This document shows, piece after piece, positions 52,619 through 63,745 of a DNA stretch of 64,000 nt. Every line of letters starts with the position of its first letter. Position 1 is the stretch's first letter. The notes under the pieces were generated by a model. The model made no database searches. It saw only the letters and a program-made list of their open reading frames with translations, and was not told the DNA's origin. The stretch is from Rhabdophis nuchalis. Lineage: Eukaryota > Chordata > Lepidosauria > Squamata > Natricidae. The stretch spans positions 42,310,105 to 42,374,104 of the forward strand of contig CM077643.1 of assembly GCA_039707465.1 (NCBI GenBank). The letters are read 5' to 3'. Both the position numbers and the translations under genes were made by a program.

Positions 52619-53345
52619 CAAGACCAAGACCGAGTGGCTGTGGTTTCCGGCTGCCCGTTTCAACCAGCTCACTCCAACGCTGGCCATAGGGGGCGAACAT
52701 CTTGCCCCTGTGGATGGGGCGCGCAATTTGGGTGTCCTCCTGGATACCCGGCTGTCCATGGAAGATCAAGTGACAGCCGTGGCCAGGAGGGCGTTTTACC
52801 AGGTTCGCCTGGTTCGCCAATTGCGCCCCCTATTGGATCGGGACGCCCTTCGCACAGTCACTCACGCGCTCGTGACATCCCGACTGGACTATTGTAACTC
52901 TCTCTACATGGGGCTTCCCTTGAGGTGCACCCGGAGACTTCAGCTAGTCCAGAACGCAGCCGCGCGAGCAATTATGGGTACCACAAGGTATACCCATGTA
53001 ACACCGCTCCTGCGCGAGCTGCACTGGCTGCCTGTTGTCTTCCGGGTGCGCTTCAAGGTATTAATTATCATCTTTAAAGCGCTCCATGGCTCGGGACCTA
53101 GCTATCTGCGGGATCGGATCCTGCCTCATACATCCTCACGGACGATTCACTCCCACAGAGAGGGACTTCTCCGGGTGCCGTCCACTAGACTTTGTCAGCG
53201 GGCGACACCCAGGGGAAGGGCTCTCTCTGTGGCGGGCCCAGCCCTCTGGAACGACCTCCCCCCCGACATTAGGACCACCACGGACCTCCGCTCCTTCCGT
53301 CTTAAACTAAAAACACACTTCTTCTGCCTTGCCGGCCTGGGATAG
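52619..53345 (+). CDS. L2 ORF2 C-terminal domain, intact to the stop
   Basis: About 240 codons following the reverse transcriptase. The start shown is the truncation point: the frame enters as 'KTEWLWFPAARFNQLTPTLA' one frame earlier, then 'GARNLGVLLDTRLSMEDQVT', 'LVTSRLDYCNSLYMGLPLRC', 'RRLQLVQNAAARAI', 'TPLLRELHWLPVVFRVRFKV', 'HREGLLRVPSTRL' and 'GPALWNDLPPDIR', ending 'HFFCLAGLG'. The domain is typical of L2/CR1-group LINEs. The frame from about 52701 to 53345 is free of stops. The RT catalytic core lies upstream and is absent. Confidence 0.88.
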
Positions 53346-53524
53346 TTACTCCTCTGTTTTTGGGTTTATTGGGGATTATTAGTTTAGTTAGTTTTAATGG
53401 GTATTTTAGCGCAGGTATTGTTTAATTTATTTTTAATATGAAATGTTGTATATAGTTATTGTTTTTACTCTCCCTGTGCACCGCCCCGAGTCCCTGTGGG
53501 GAGAGGGTGCGGTTTATAAGTATT

Positions 53525-53526
53525 AA

Positions 53527-53612
<86 letters not shown>
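53525..53612. repeat. (ATT)n microsatellite, L2 tail
   Basis: About 29 perfect units directly after the L2 3' box; poly-Leu and poly-Asn frames are artefacts. Confidence 0.97.
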
Positions 53613-53615
<3 letters not shown>

Positions 53616-53640
53616 AATGGGTACCACTTTGGTGGGAAAA

Positions 53641-54944
53641 ATCTAGTTGTGTGCATGTATGCAGACAGCAGAAGTAAGTGCTGGACCTGGTTGGACACAA
53701 GACATCACAACATGAGGTGAGGCGAGGTGAGACTGGTAAAGGAGCCCAGAAGAACCACCAAACTGAATGCAGCTAATTAGCTGGTATAAAGTTAGTTTGC
53801 TCCCTGTGATGTACCAAGGATGAGCAAGCAAGTGCCAAACATAATGAATTAGTAATCCATGCTTTCAGGACTGCATTGTGTCTATTATGTATGTAGATTT
53901 CCATAACATTTTATGCCATATGCTAAATAAATAAATTTAGAAAAAGCATTTGGTGCTTCCTGGAACTTAATCATAAGTTCCATTTAAGGAATCCCTTTCA
54001 CAGGGAGATGTACCATAGGCATTTCAATGTCTGACAAATGCTATTTATTCCTTTGTCGTATCTTTAAATTGTTTTGATTTGGTTGTTCTATTGTTTTAGC
54101 ACTGAAATTGGAATCAGCATCTTCTTGAACCAGGGTACTTTCAAGAACATATTTTTGATTTCTTTGATTATTGTTTTGTTGTATGCTATTATTAGATACC
54201 TTGACAATATTAATACTGTAGGTTCTGGTATAAATCCTGACACGAATATTGAATAATTATTTAGTCAGTTCCTTATAGACAAGAATTTCAAGGTCAGACA
54301 GTTTTCAGGAGGCCTTGATTCTAAATACTGCTATCTCTGCTAACTCTAGGGAACATCTAGCCAGCTTCATGTATTAAACAGTATATTCTCTGTCTCTCTC
54401 CCCCACTCCCCTTCCTCTCACTGAATAACAATTTGGCAGGGACTTAACACTTAATAAGAAAATGAATGTTTATAATGCCATTTAACCCTCTTTAGATTTT
54501 GAGTTTGCCTCCTAGGCTTTTAACATAATGAAAAAGCATCCCATGTGCACTGAAAAAAAAAGTTATTCATATTTACCTCCTTCCTTACACTTTGAGTCAA
54601 CCTAGAATACCAATAATAAAAGCTGCTTCAAATTTATTCACTTACCAATAGCTGTCACCAAAACCCTCTTCTCCATGAGGGGTACTATTTAAACTCTTAT
54701 TTTGCCATCTGTTACATGCTACATTACCAATAATACTTTACCAATACATTACCAATAATTACAATAATGTACCAATGTACTCAATTGGTGCATGCTTGAA
54801 TTGGAATGTGAAGAAGAGGAATTTAAACTATTATTTTTATTCAATGCAGATTTTATAGATAGATGAAGAAAGGATCCTGTCTGAAATCCTGAAGAGCTGC
54901 TATATGAAATCAATTTAGGTCAGGTTACATTATAGTGTTATATA
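53641..54944. other. Nothing recognised
   Basis: About 1.3 kb of AT-rich sequence. 54720-54780 has local repeats of 'taccaata'. No gene. Confidence 0.35.
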
Positions 54945-55473
54945 CACTATATTACCAAAAGTATTTGCTCACCCATCCAAATAATCAGTCAGGTGTTCCA
55001 ATCACTTCCATGGGCACAGGTGTATAAAATCAAGTATCTAGGCATGCAGACTGTTGTTACAAACATTTGTGAAAAAATGGGTTGCTCTCAGGAGCTCAGC
55101 GTGGAACTGGGATAGGATGCCACCTGTGCAACAAATCCAATCCTAAATATTCCACAGTCAACTATCAGCTGTATTATAAGAATGCAGAAGTGTTTGGGAA
55201 TGATAGCAACTCAGCCATGAAGTGATAGGCCACATAAACTGATGGAGCGGGGTCAGCAGATGCTGAGGGCCATAGTGCGAAGAGGCCGCCAACGTTCTGC
55301 AGAGTCAATCGCTACCGACCTCCAAACTTCATGGGGCCTTCAGATTAGCTCAGGAACCAGTGAGCAGTGGACCGACGTCATATTGAACCCTATGGATTAG
55401 GAATGGGATGTCACTTACTGTAAGTTCATATGCGAGTAAAGGCAGGTGAGTGAATACTTTTGGCAATATAATG
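54945..55473 (+). mobile_element. Internally deleted Tc1-like transposon
   Basis: Ends CACTATATTACCAAAAGTAT and ATACTTTTGGCAATATAATG, flanked by TA. The N-terminal transposase region is readable in pieces, including the helix-turn-helix part ('QRSAESIATDLQTS', near 55280-55330). Most of the transposase, including the DDE catalytic residues, is deleted at about 55360-55372, where the sequence jumps to the 3' region ('accgacgtcatattgaaccc'). The sequence closely matches Tc1-like elements I know from teleosts and lampreys. Confidence 0.88.
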
Positions 55474-55578
55474 TATGTCCCCTAAAACCTGGGGTACAGT
55501 CCTTAAGGGATCCAATTGCCCCTGACTTGAAATACTTCCTGTAACAAAGACAAGATAAATAATAATTAAATTAAATTT

Positions 55579-55599
55579 TCTGTATATATAAAAATGGCC

Positions 55600-55657
<58 letters not shown>

Positions 55658-55997
55658 CCACCATAACTCTGGAACGCCTCAAGCAATTTCAACCAAACTT
55701 GGTTCACAGATGACTTGCTCTCTGGAAAAAAATACTGTGGGGGGTAAAACAAAACTAACACCACTTGGGCTGTGTGTGTTCTGTTAAGATACAGCCTGCT
55801 GTGCCTTAAAATGGCTTCTACTGTGCAGCGCAATTGAGTTGCCATGGTGACTGCTTCACACTACTCCAGAAGGGGGCTCCCTCTGGTAAGGGGGAAAATC
55901 CAACATTAGAAATTACATTTGGTCCGGGATCATTTTTTAGGACAAATGTATGCATTAGGATAAATAAATACCTAGGCAACACCAGGTTATCAGCTAC
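55579..55997 (+). mobile_element. Helitron-like element, copy 3, full length
   Basis: Begins TCTGTATATATAAAAATGG, followed by a (GT)n tract (55600-55656), then the shared body, the hairpin region 'acctaggcaacaccaggtt' and CTAC in place of CTAG. It is the only copy with both ends. Confidence 0.65.
55600..55656. repeat. (GT)n microsatellite in Helitron-like element
   Basis: About 25 GT units with one TATATG interruption, at the 5' end of the element. Confidence 0.95.
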
Positions 55998-56700
55998 TTA
56001 AATAATAAAAAAGGGAATAATCATGTTAAATTAAATGTGATTATATTTAAATTATATCCAATTTAATTTTTATCAACCAAATTTTGGATCATGTCCCCTT
56101 ACGCCACTTAAAGGCTCAGGTTTGAAAATGGTTAGGCTGCCCCTGTGTGAACAATTGGAAACTAAATAGTCCAATGGCATGACTCAATTTGAGGCCCCTT
56201 TCTAGGTTTCTGTGAAGTTATTCACTCTGTAAAATATCAAGAGAACTCAAAAGAGTTTGACTAAAATTCTCGACGCTTTTCCAGGACTCGTGGCTGCAGA
56301 CATTTCACAATAAACTTTAAAATGGCCTTGGCATAATGAAATTTGCCATAGCTAGATGAATAGATAGGTTCTGTGCCATCCCTTGTGTCAACCAGCTCTG
56401 TTTGTTCCTTTGTGAAATCCCTGTCTTAACCCTTGAACCTAGAGAAATTTTAAAACCAATTTCACCAGTGTTTGTTTAGCTTTCTTCTGTCAGATGCATT
56501 TTTGAGTAAATAACATGCTTTGTCAACAAAAGATAACTCTGCAGACCCAATCAATATGTCTGACGTGAGTCAGTCGCTTCTGATGTTTGAAGCAAGTTGT
56601 CACCTGCTAATATTTCATCCAAGTCCAGAAGTGGCCCTGTTTTGAGGCAAGGGTAAGGAAGCAGTAGAGGTTGGAGCAATAAAGGTAGCAGAATTGGTTT
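55998..56700. other. Nothing recognised
   Basis: Could include internal ERV sequence next to the LTR at 56701, but no primer site or domain is seen. Confidence 0.35.
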
Positions 56701-57210
56701 TGTTGGAAGAAACATCCTTCTGGGTTCAGTTCCAAGTGGTGAAAAAGACACTGGATTCATGGAAGTTGCTTGGAAAGAAGGTTTATTGATGAACAGGATC
56801 ACATGGCTTGAAATGCTAGGCAAAAAAGGGCAGAGATGTTGAGAGTCCTTGGGTTTTATGCCATCTCTGGGCTTTTGAATTTGACATTGTATTCTGATTG
56901 GTTGTCAGACTCCCATGGGGCCATGCAGGGGCAACTCTGTAGGCTGTCCTGAGTCCCACGTTTGGTTGAGCCTTGCTGGGTGATGTAATCTTCCCAGGTG
57001 CCATGTGGTGAGTTATGTTGCCAGATAAGTCCTATTATGTCCTGGAGGCCATGTCTTTTGTGTTGTAGATAAGCTGGCCCAGGCCTTAATGGCCCATTAA
57101 CAAAGGTGGGGCAGGATGAGTTTCTGCCTCTCTTTTAGGGGAAATATTCTGCCCTTTTAATATTTCCTAAAATATTTCACTAGGAGAGGGGTGGGTGCTA
57201 ACTTCCTACA
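56701..57210 (-). repeat. ERV-type LTR
   Basis: 510 bp. On the minus strand TGTAGGAAGTTAG ... CTTCCAACA. The promoter-like order is CCAAT ('gacaaccaatcag', near 56900), TATA-like 'ggcataaaacc' (near 56858) and AATAAA (56782-56787), then a U5-like end. Flanks GTTT and GTTC give a weak 4-bp duplication. No internal region was found, so a solo LTR is likely. Confidence 0.65.
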
Positions 57211-57892
57211 GTTCACTGCACCACAGAGCAAAATCCACCAAGAGGTCCTTCTGCGCATACTTCTGAAAAATGGCATAATATAAGCAGAATAACTGGGGAG
57301 AACTCATGCATATCTCCCATTCATTTCAAGAGGATATCTTTTGGAGGCTTCTCGATCTGTTTTGACCCTTTGTCAGTAAAGCGCAAGCTACCTAGATTTC
57401 ATGGCCTCACAAACCAACTGCCTTGGGCTCTTGTAATTTAAAGTCAGTGAGACTCAGCTCTGCCATCTGGTTCATTGAGAAAAGAGGTCTAATGTCTATT
57501 GTTGGCAACCTACTGGAACATCATTTCTATCTCATCCATCCCAGTTTTCAGTGGGGGGGGGGGACCTATGCATTATGAGTGCAGCTTGCATGGTAAGCTT
57601 TTAAAAGCAGTTTATTGGTTTTGAAACATGTGGCAAGCTGTGGTACATGTGGCAAGTCATTAAACTTCAGAGGGAAGCTTCCCAGCAAAGTATCTTGAGC
57701 CCCAGACAACTATTTAAGCCATCTGTGCAGAAAGAAATCTAAAAGGACTTCATGTATCAAATTGTCCTTGCTCTATAGTGACAAGTTTTTTCCCCCTGAG
57801 TTCTCCTTTCATCCCCAAATAATCTTCCAAGTTCTAGGTTATTTTTCAGTGCTGCCTCCCAATATCTTTTTCAATCCTTATTTCTTCCTTAT
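57211..57892. other. Nothing recognised
   Basis: Contains a G-run near 57552-57563; no identifiable element. Confidence 0.35.
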
Positions 57893-58127
57893 AGCAATAG
57901 CACTTAGACTTACATACTGCTTTACAGTGCTTTATAGCTCTCTCTAAGTGGTATATAGACTCAGCATATTGCCCCCAATAATTTGGGTCCTCTTTTTACC
58001 CATCTCAGAAAGATGGGAGGCTGAGTCAACCTTGAGCCTGGTGAGATTCGAACTGCCAAATTGCAGGCAGACGGCAGTCAGCAGAATTTGCCTGCAGTAC
58101 TGCACTCTAACCACTGTGCCACCGTGA
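57893..58127 (-). mobile_element. L2/MIR-tailed SINE, nearly full length
   Basis: From 'tagcaatagcacttagactt' (tail) to 'taaccactgtgccaccgtga' (head, minus strand). Confidence 0.88.
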
Positions 58128-58494
58128 CTTATGTGCCAGTTATTGCTTTATCTCATTATTCTAGGTTCCTGGATCAGCTCTAGTTGTTTCTTCCTTGCTT
58201 GCTTTGAAAGCTTACTTCAGCAAAAACAGAATTAACCCTCATCAATGGCTGTACTGACTACATAGTTTTGCCACACCCTGAAGTAATCATCCTTGAAGAC
58301 AGGATTGCTCTGTAGCCATCTGGATCTAAAACAGTTGGTATCCTATGGTCCTCTGAAAGTTTTCACTTCCAGAATTATTGAATGGGGACTATAGAAAAAG
58401 AATCAGGCTAGGCCTCTCCATTTCAGTTGGGCTTCAACCACTTTACAGATGATTCAGAAGAAGCACTTCAGATCTAGTGCAAATTCAAGTAATG
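58128..58494. other. Nothing recognised
   Basis: No identifiable element. Confidence 0.35.
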
Positions 58495-58562
58495 TATGAG
58501 CCACCCAGAGGTGGACTCAAAGATGGACAGCCCATACAAATCTTTTAAATAAATAAATACAT
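58495..58562 (+). repeat. L2-like LINE 3' end
   Basis: 'gagccacccagaggtggact' and 'cccatacaaatc' with an (AAAT)n tail. Confidence 0.5.
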
Positions 58563-59220
58563 GGAATAATAGCATTGCACAGCACAGCATAGCATTTTAT
58601 AATTTAAGCCAGACCTTCTTTTTTCAAGCTTCTGTATGAATCTTGGGGCGGGGGGGGGGGGGGGATGTTCGATCTATAATAAAGGTTACAATAAATTAAA
58701 GAACTGAGTCCTTAAGACAATTACACCTTTTCTCGGTCTTATAGAGAAACCTGGATTAGATTGTTGCTTGAATTAATAGAAGGAATAAGTGCTCATGCAA
58801 AATCCAAAGCACTTGTTTTAATTTGTGTTCCATGCATGACAAGCTCTACTGAACAGGATAACCAAATGATAGACAGAGTGTTTTTAGTGATTTTGTGCAA
58901 ATCTTGATGGGAATACTTAGAAACTTCACTCAGCAACAGAAATGGCTTTGCCAGTTCCTGCCAGCTTGTTGAATTCTGCTGCTTGCAATGAACGGCTCAG
59001 TGCTAATATTTCTATTTGGTCTTAAACTTCATTATCAGTCTGAGTTAGTAAGAGTGGCAGCCCTCACTATGTTAAATATATGTGATTATAATCTTCTGAT
59101 AAATATACTCAACAGTTTAAAACAAAAAAAAAATCATTGCTCAACCTATATCGCCCGGCTCAATCATGCTGGCATTCCTTTTTGTACAAAAATATATCTG
59201 TATTTCTCTGTTTAATGGTG
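58563..59220. other. Nothing recognised; G-run
   Basis: Poly-G at 58646-58663. Short frames look random. Confidence 0.4.
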
Positions 59221-59221
59221 T

Positions 59222-59405
59222 GTAGGAATGACCTTGAGGGACAAGGGGAAGAGATGTTGCTTAGGGAATGATCAGACAAGAACCCCCACTGGCTTAGCAG
59301 TCAGAAAAAGGAACTTAGGAAGGACCTACTCTAATTGATCAGGCTGTTAAAAGCAACTGTGAGAGATTTGAACTTTCCGACTTGCAGGATACTGTTAATT
59401 TAGCC
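59222..59405 (+). repeat. LTR-like repeat of unnamed family R2
   Basis: 'aatgaccttgagggacaagg', 'gaagagatgttgcttaggga', 'atgatcagacaagaa' and 'ctttccgacttgcaggata'. The same blocks occur in this order at 61880-62090 (minus) and partly at 61740-61830 and 34330-34460. Confidence 0.45.
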
Positions 59406-60535
59406 TTACCATAATCATCTGATTGTTTTTCCTGACTGGTTTCCTCGGGAGGACTGATATTCTGCATCTATTCATTTATCATGTATGTGCATACAGTATC
59501 TGTTTCCTAGGTCCATCCTTGGGACCCCAAAAAACTATATAATCACTGTCCCACAGTCCAATCCACCTGCCCAGATTTTGTTGTCATATTAAAATGATGG
59601 AATAACCCTTGTAATACATTCAATAAATAAGTGTTTTTTCAGTGAGACCAGTCTATCAAGACAATCTGGTCTACTTGAAAATGGGATGGAGCATACTGCT
59701 TCCACTTTCACTTTTCAGCCCCAATCCAGGAGCCTTCGCAGGCAGCTGCTTCCGCAACAAACTATTTTGTGTTAAAATTTAAATTTACCGACAAAGAAAT
59801 AAAGGGAAACTAATATAGCTATTTCAAGCTAGGGAAATAGCTTGAAATAGCTTGCTTAGCTCTCTTCAACTAGTCATACCCTTCTGGGATTTTCAAGCTG
59901 TTCAAATCCCAGAATCCAGGGTTTGAATCCCCAAAGGGTATGGCTAGCTAAAGAGAACTAAATAGCTTGAAATAGCCAGTAAATTTAAATTTTAACATTC
60001 AATAAATAATATGAATCCATTTATTATGGGTGATTGCTAATTGCCAATGATATGGAATATCATGTTATAATGGAATTAGTATATGGAATCAGTTTCCTTT
60101 CTTTATTTCCAACCCATGTATTTGCTGTCATTGTATCCCTGGCAAGGAAATGGTATGAATATATTTCCTGTCTTGGCTCAATCATACTCAGGTACAAAGT
60201 CTTCCTGTAACTTTCATTGTGTGCATTATTTTAGCTCTAGCACTTTTGGAATTTTCAATGAATTTGATGGATGCCCTGGCTCTGCATTTGACGAAGCAAG
60301 CAGGGAGGCTGATGCTGAGACACGACAAGGGAAATTGTGAGCTGACCAACCCGATCCTGGCCGAACTGTCTCATTTGTTTCACCAGACATTCAATCTTCA
60401 TTTGAAAGCCTGATGAAAAAGGCTTCTGTTTATGGGCCAATAGTCTAACTAGATGGAGGCTGAGTTGCATTCGGCACATAATAGCTGGTTCATGATAGCA
60501 AAGGTCATCAGTTTGTGGATTCCTTTAGCATAGAC
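59406..60535. other. Nothing recognised
   Basis: 59820-59970 contains a repeated 'aatagcttgaaatagc' motif in direct and inverted orientation. No gene. Confidence 0.4.
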
Positions 60536-60670
60536 CAGGGGTCTGCAAAGTTGGCTCTTTTAAGACTGGTGGACTTCAACTCCCAGAATTCCCCAGCCAG
60601 CTTGGCTGGCTGGGGAATTCTGGGAGTTGAAGTCCACCAGTCTTAAAAGAGCCAACTTTGCAGACCCCTG
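60536..60670. mobile_element. Palindromic hAT-type MITE, copy 5, perfect hairpin
   Basis: Two 66-base arms that are exact reverse complements, separated by TTG (60602-60604). Starts CAGGGGTCTGCAAAGTTGGC. Perfect 8-bp duplication GCATAGAC (60528-60535 and 60671-60678). Confidence 0.97.
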
Positions 60671-60784
60671 GCATAGACCCTATAACTGGTGAACTAAAAA
60701 AAAATGGTGGCCATTAATTATGTGTGTAGTTTCTACTGGACAATATCTTGTTTATGTAGTCAAAAAGAAAAAAAAATGGGGTAC

Positions 60785-61645
60785 AGGAAAATTATTTATT
60801 TATTATTTATTTATTTTTATTAAATTTATACCCCACCCTTCTCCTACAAAAGGACCCAGGGCGGCGCACAGGAAAATTAAAAATCAAAACATACATAAAT
60901 AGACCATTATTAAAACCCAATTAAACGTAAGTTACCCCGTGCTAAAAACATTTTAAAATCCTCTAATTAAAATTTATAGCTAATAAAAGTCCATATCAGG
61001 TGGTTATGCTAGGCCAGCTTGTTGGAATAAATGCGTTTTAAGACGCCGGCGGAAAAGGCGAAGGTCCATGGTAGTGCGGAGAAGGCCCTCTCTATGGGAG
61101 CGGATTGGTCGGAGGGATGTATGGGGCAGGAGACGGTCTCGTGTGTAGCTAGGCCCTGAGCCATGGAGCGTTTTAAAGATGGTAGTTAACACCTTGAAGC
61201 GCACCCGAAAGGCCACAGGTAGCCAGTGCAGCTCGCGCAGGAGAGGTGTTATGTGGGACTGCCTTGCGGCTCCCATGACCACCCGCGCGGATGCGTTCTG
61301 GACTAGCTGTAACCTTCGAGTGCACCTCAAGGGGAGCCCCATGTAGAGTGTTACAATAGTCCAGCCTAGACGTCACGAGTGCTTGAGTGACTGTGCGAAG
61401 GGCGACCCGGTCCAGTAAGGGGCGCAATTGGCATACCAAGTGTACCTGGTAAAACGCCCCCCTGGCCACGGCTGTCACATGCTCCTCCATGGACAGCCGG
61501 GAATCCAGGAGGACACCCAAATTGCGCGCCCTCTCCATGGGGGCCAATATTTTGCCCCCAATGGCCAGTGTTGGACTTAACTGGCTGAACCGGGGCACCG
61601 GAAACCACAGCCACTCGGTCTTGGACGGGTTGAGCTTGAGTTGAA
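60785..61645 (-). pseudogene. L2 LINE 3' portion
   Basis: AT-rich tail and box 'ggacccagggcggcgcacag' at left. ORF2 C-terminus is in two frames: 61173-61598 ('ARNLGVLLDSRLSMEEHVTA', 'LVTSRLDYCN') and 61004-61342 ('MGLPLRCTRRLQLVQNASAR', 'SHREGLLRTTMDLRLFRRRL'). There is a frameshift near 61345 and a small deletion after 'HREGLLR'. Confidence 0.9.
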
Positions 61646-61689
61646 ATTAGTTAGCCTGATAAATCAGTTGGCCTGGTAAATTGTGAATT

Positions 61690-62090
61690 GTGTGACCTAA
61701 TGTGTGGGCATTGTTTTAGGGAAGAGGTGTGTGGAATTGTATTATTGAGTGGGAATTGTGAGACCTGGCAAAGAGATGCTGCCTAGGGAACAGTCAGATA
61801 AGACTTGCAAGACTGGTGTCAATCTTATGGATTGATTAGACAGTAAACACAAATAGATATGCTGATTCTACTATATTTTAAAGTAGAATCTTGCAAGTCG
61901 GAAAGCACAATTCTCTTGCTATCGCCTTTATAGCCTGTTTATGTAGGGGGGGACTCCACCTGAGTCTCTTGCTCTTCCCATTATGTAGCTGTGGGGTATT
62001 TTCCCTCTTATCTGTCCATTCCTTAGGCAGCATTTCTTTCCTCGGCCTCCCAAGGTTATCCCCACATACCGTTATAGAAGATCACTGCAG
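61690..62090. repeat. Two LTR-like R2-family copies in opposite orientation
   Basis: Plus-strand part 61690-61860 carries 'gagatgctgcctagggaaca' and 'gtcagataaga'. The minus-strand part 61880-62090 carries the same blocks plus a TATA-like 'ctataaaggcg' and 'ctttccgacttgcaag'. They meet at an inverted 'ctactatattttaaagtag' junction near 61868-61886. Confidence 0.4.
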
Positions 62091-62233
62091 TGTAAATAGT
62101 AGGAAATGAACTTGTCCTTAGATACATACCAAGCAATTCAATGACCACTCAAGAATGGTCTACTTTTCTGGGGAAATTGTTAGTTTCAGGAAATAACACC
62201 TTGGGCTCTAGGCCAGGACTATCAGTTAGTTAT

Positions 62234-62466
62234 CATGCCACAGTGGTGCAGTGGTTAGAGTGCAGGCTACTTCTGCTGACTGTCGGCTGCCTGCAATTTG
62301 GCAGTTCAAATCTCACCAGGCTGATGGTTGACTCAGACTTCCATCCTTCCAAGATGGGTAAAATAAGGACCCAAATTGTTGGGGGCAATATGCTGACTTT
62401 GTAAACTGCTTAGAGAGAGCTGTAAAGCCCTGTAAAGCGGTACATAAGTCTAAGCGCTATTGCTAT
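62234..62466 (+). mobile_element. L2/MIR-tailed SINE, full length
   Basis: Head 'gccacagtggtgcagtggtt', 'gcagttcaaatctcaccagg' (B-box region), 'aagatgggtaaaataaggac', tail 'gcgctattgctat'. Confidence 0.9.
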
Positions 62467-63590
62467 CAGTGAAGGCTGAGAAGAGAGGCCCAGGCTTAGC
62501 AATAGTGCTGGATGGCATAGAGAACTGGACTTCCCAGCAGCTCAAATCCATTTTTCCCCATTGCTGCATGTATTTCAAAGAAAGAGCCCATACACATAAG
62601 ATGGCCATGTTAACAAGTTAGAAATATGATTTTTGGAATTTGACTGAGATCACCATTTCTGCTAAGGCTACTGCTGAATTCCTGGGGGTGGGATCTAGGG
62701 ATGGCATGGAAGTAATAGATGGCACAGTTTTAGGTTTGCAGGCCAGGCTTCAACAGCAAGTACATTGATCTTCCTTGCAATGTTTGCACATTGGGGCCAG
62801 GTCACTTATCAGTTAAGGTGGTAGTTCAATGCCAAATTCAATGACATTATACTACATTGAAACATCATCATTACAAAGGGCACTATTAAGCAGTGGATAG
62901 CAGATATCAACTAATAGTAGAGAGGCATTATGCTGATGGAGGGAAACCAGTGAAGTCGATGACATCTTTTGTATCTTTATTTTTTCATATAGGAAATATG
63001 AGTCATGTTGTACTTTGCTTTTGGCATTTCCTGAGGCTACTTGGCAAACTTTGAACTCCGTTTTCATTTTACCTTTTTATCTTAAATTTTTTACAATATT
63101 CCCATTGATTTTTTTGCAAAAATGTGCAATTTTCCATATTTCCTTCTTCTACACACTCATTCATCCCAGCATAAACCATACTAACTGGCACTTTCTAGTG
63201 ATCTGCACCATCCTCTGGGTAGCAACCAGTTGAAGAAAAATTGTCAGGCTTCATTCAGATATTTTAGCATTCGTGTCTTCATAACGAATGAATTTACACA
63301 GCTAAAGTCCACAGACGAGCACTAATCCAGAGCTTTATTTTTAGCTCACCGAAAGATTGAAGGTTTATGGGAAGAAGACACAGGATGCATCTATGGAAAT
63401 GCTTTTCCTGGACGGATTAGCCAAGCTTGCATGACATGCTGAGACACAAACTATCCAAATGTCTAGCCTAGCCTCTCATGCAGTTCCAACCATATGGATT
63501 AGTTTGTGAGTCAGCCTGTCACAGAAACGTAGAATGTTGTGGGGAATTTTAGGATGTATGGTTATCCCTGGGTAACCCTTCTCGGTAAAT
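62467..63590. other. Nothing recognised
   Basis: About 1.1 kb without an identifiable element. Confidence 0.35.
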
Positions 63591-63745
63591 CAGGGGTGTC
63601 AAAGTTAAGTTCATTGAGGACCGCATCAGGGCTCTAGTGGACCTTGGAGGGGGGCATGCCCAACTGGGTGGGAATGGCCAGCTTGATGCCACTCACTGGG
63701 CCTGGTTGACTGGGTGGGCATGGTCGACTGGGTGGGCATGACCAG
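63591..63745. mobile_element. hAT-type MITE, 5' part
   Basis: Starts CAGGGGTGTCAAAGTTAAG, similar to 9784. A 17-19-bp unit 'gactgggtgggcatg' repeats near 63708-63742. The right end is cut off where CR1 begins. Confidence 0.7.

Larger units (their letters stand above)
52616..53612 (+). mobile_element. L2 LINE 3' portion with (ATT)n tail
   Basis: 5'-truncated L2: ORF2 C-terminus, 3'UTR, the box 'caccgccccgagtccctgtg' and an 88-bp (ATT)n tail. Confidence 0.92.
52452..53640 (+). mobile_element. Degenerate Sauria-type SINE split by an L2
   Basis: Left part 52452-52615 ('gggatgtggtggtgcagt', 'caatagtgcaagtagatgca') and right part 53613-53640 ('gtaccactttggtgggaaa') are contiguous SINE body sequence once the L2 and its tail are removed. 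Confidence 0.75.

Noticed and set aside
53422..53700. Poly-Asn and poly-Leu frames
   Set aside because: They translate the (ATT)n tail of an L2.
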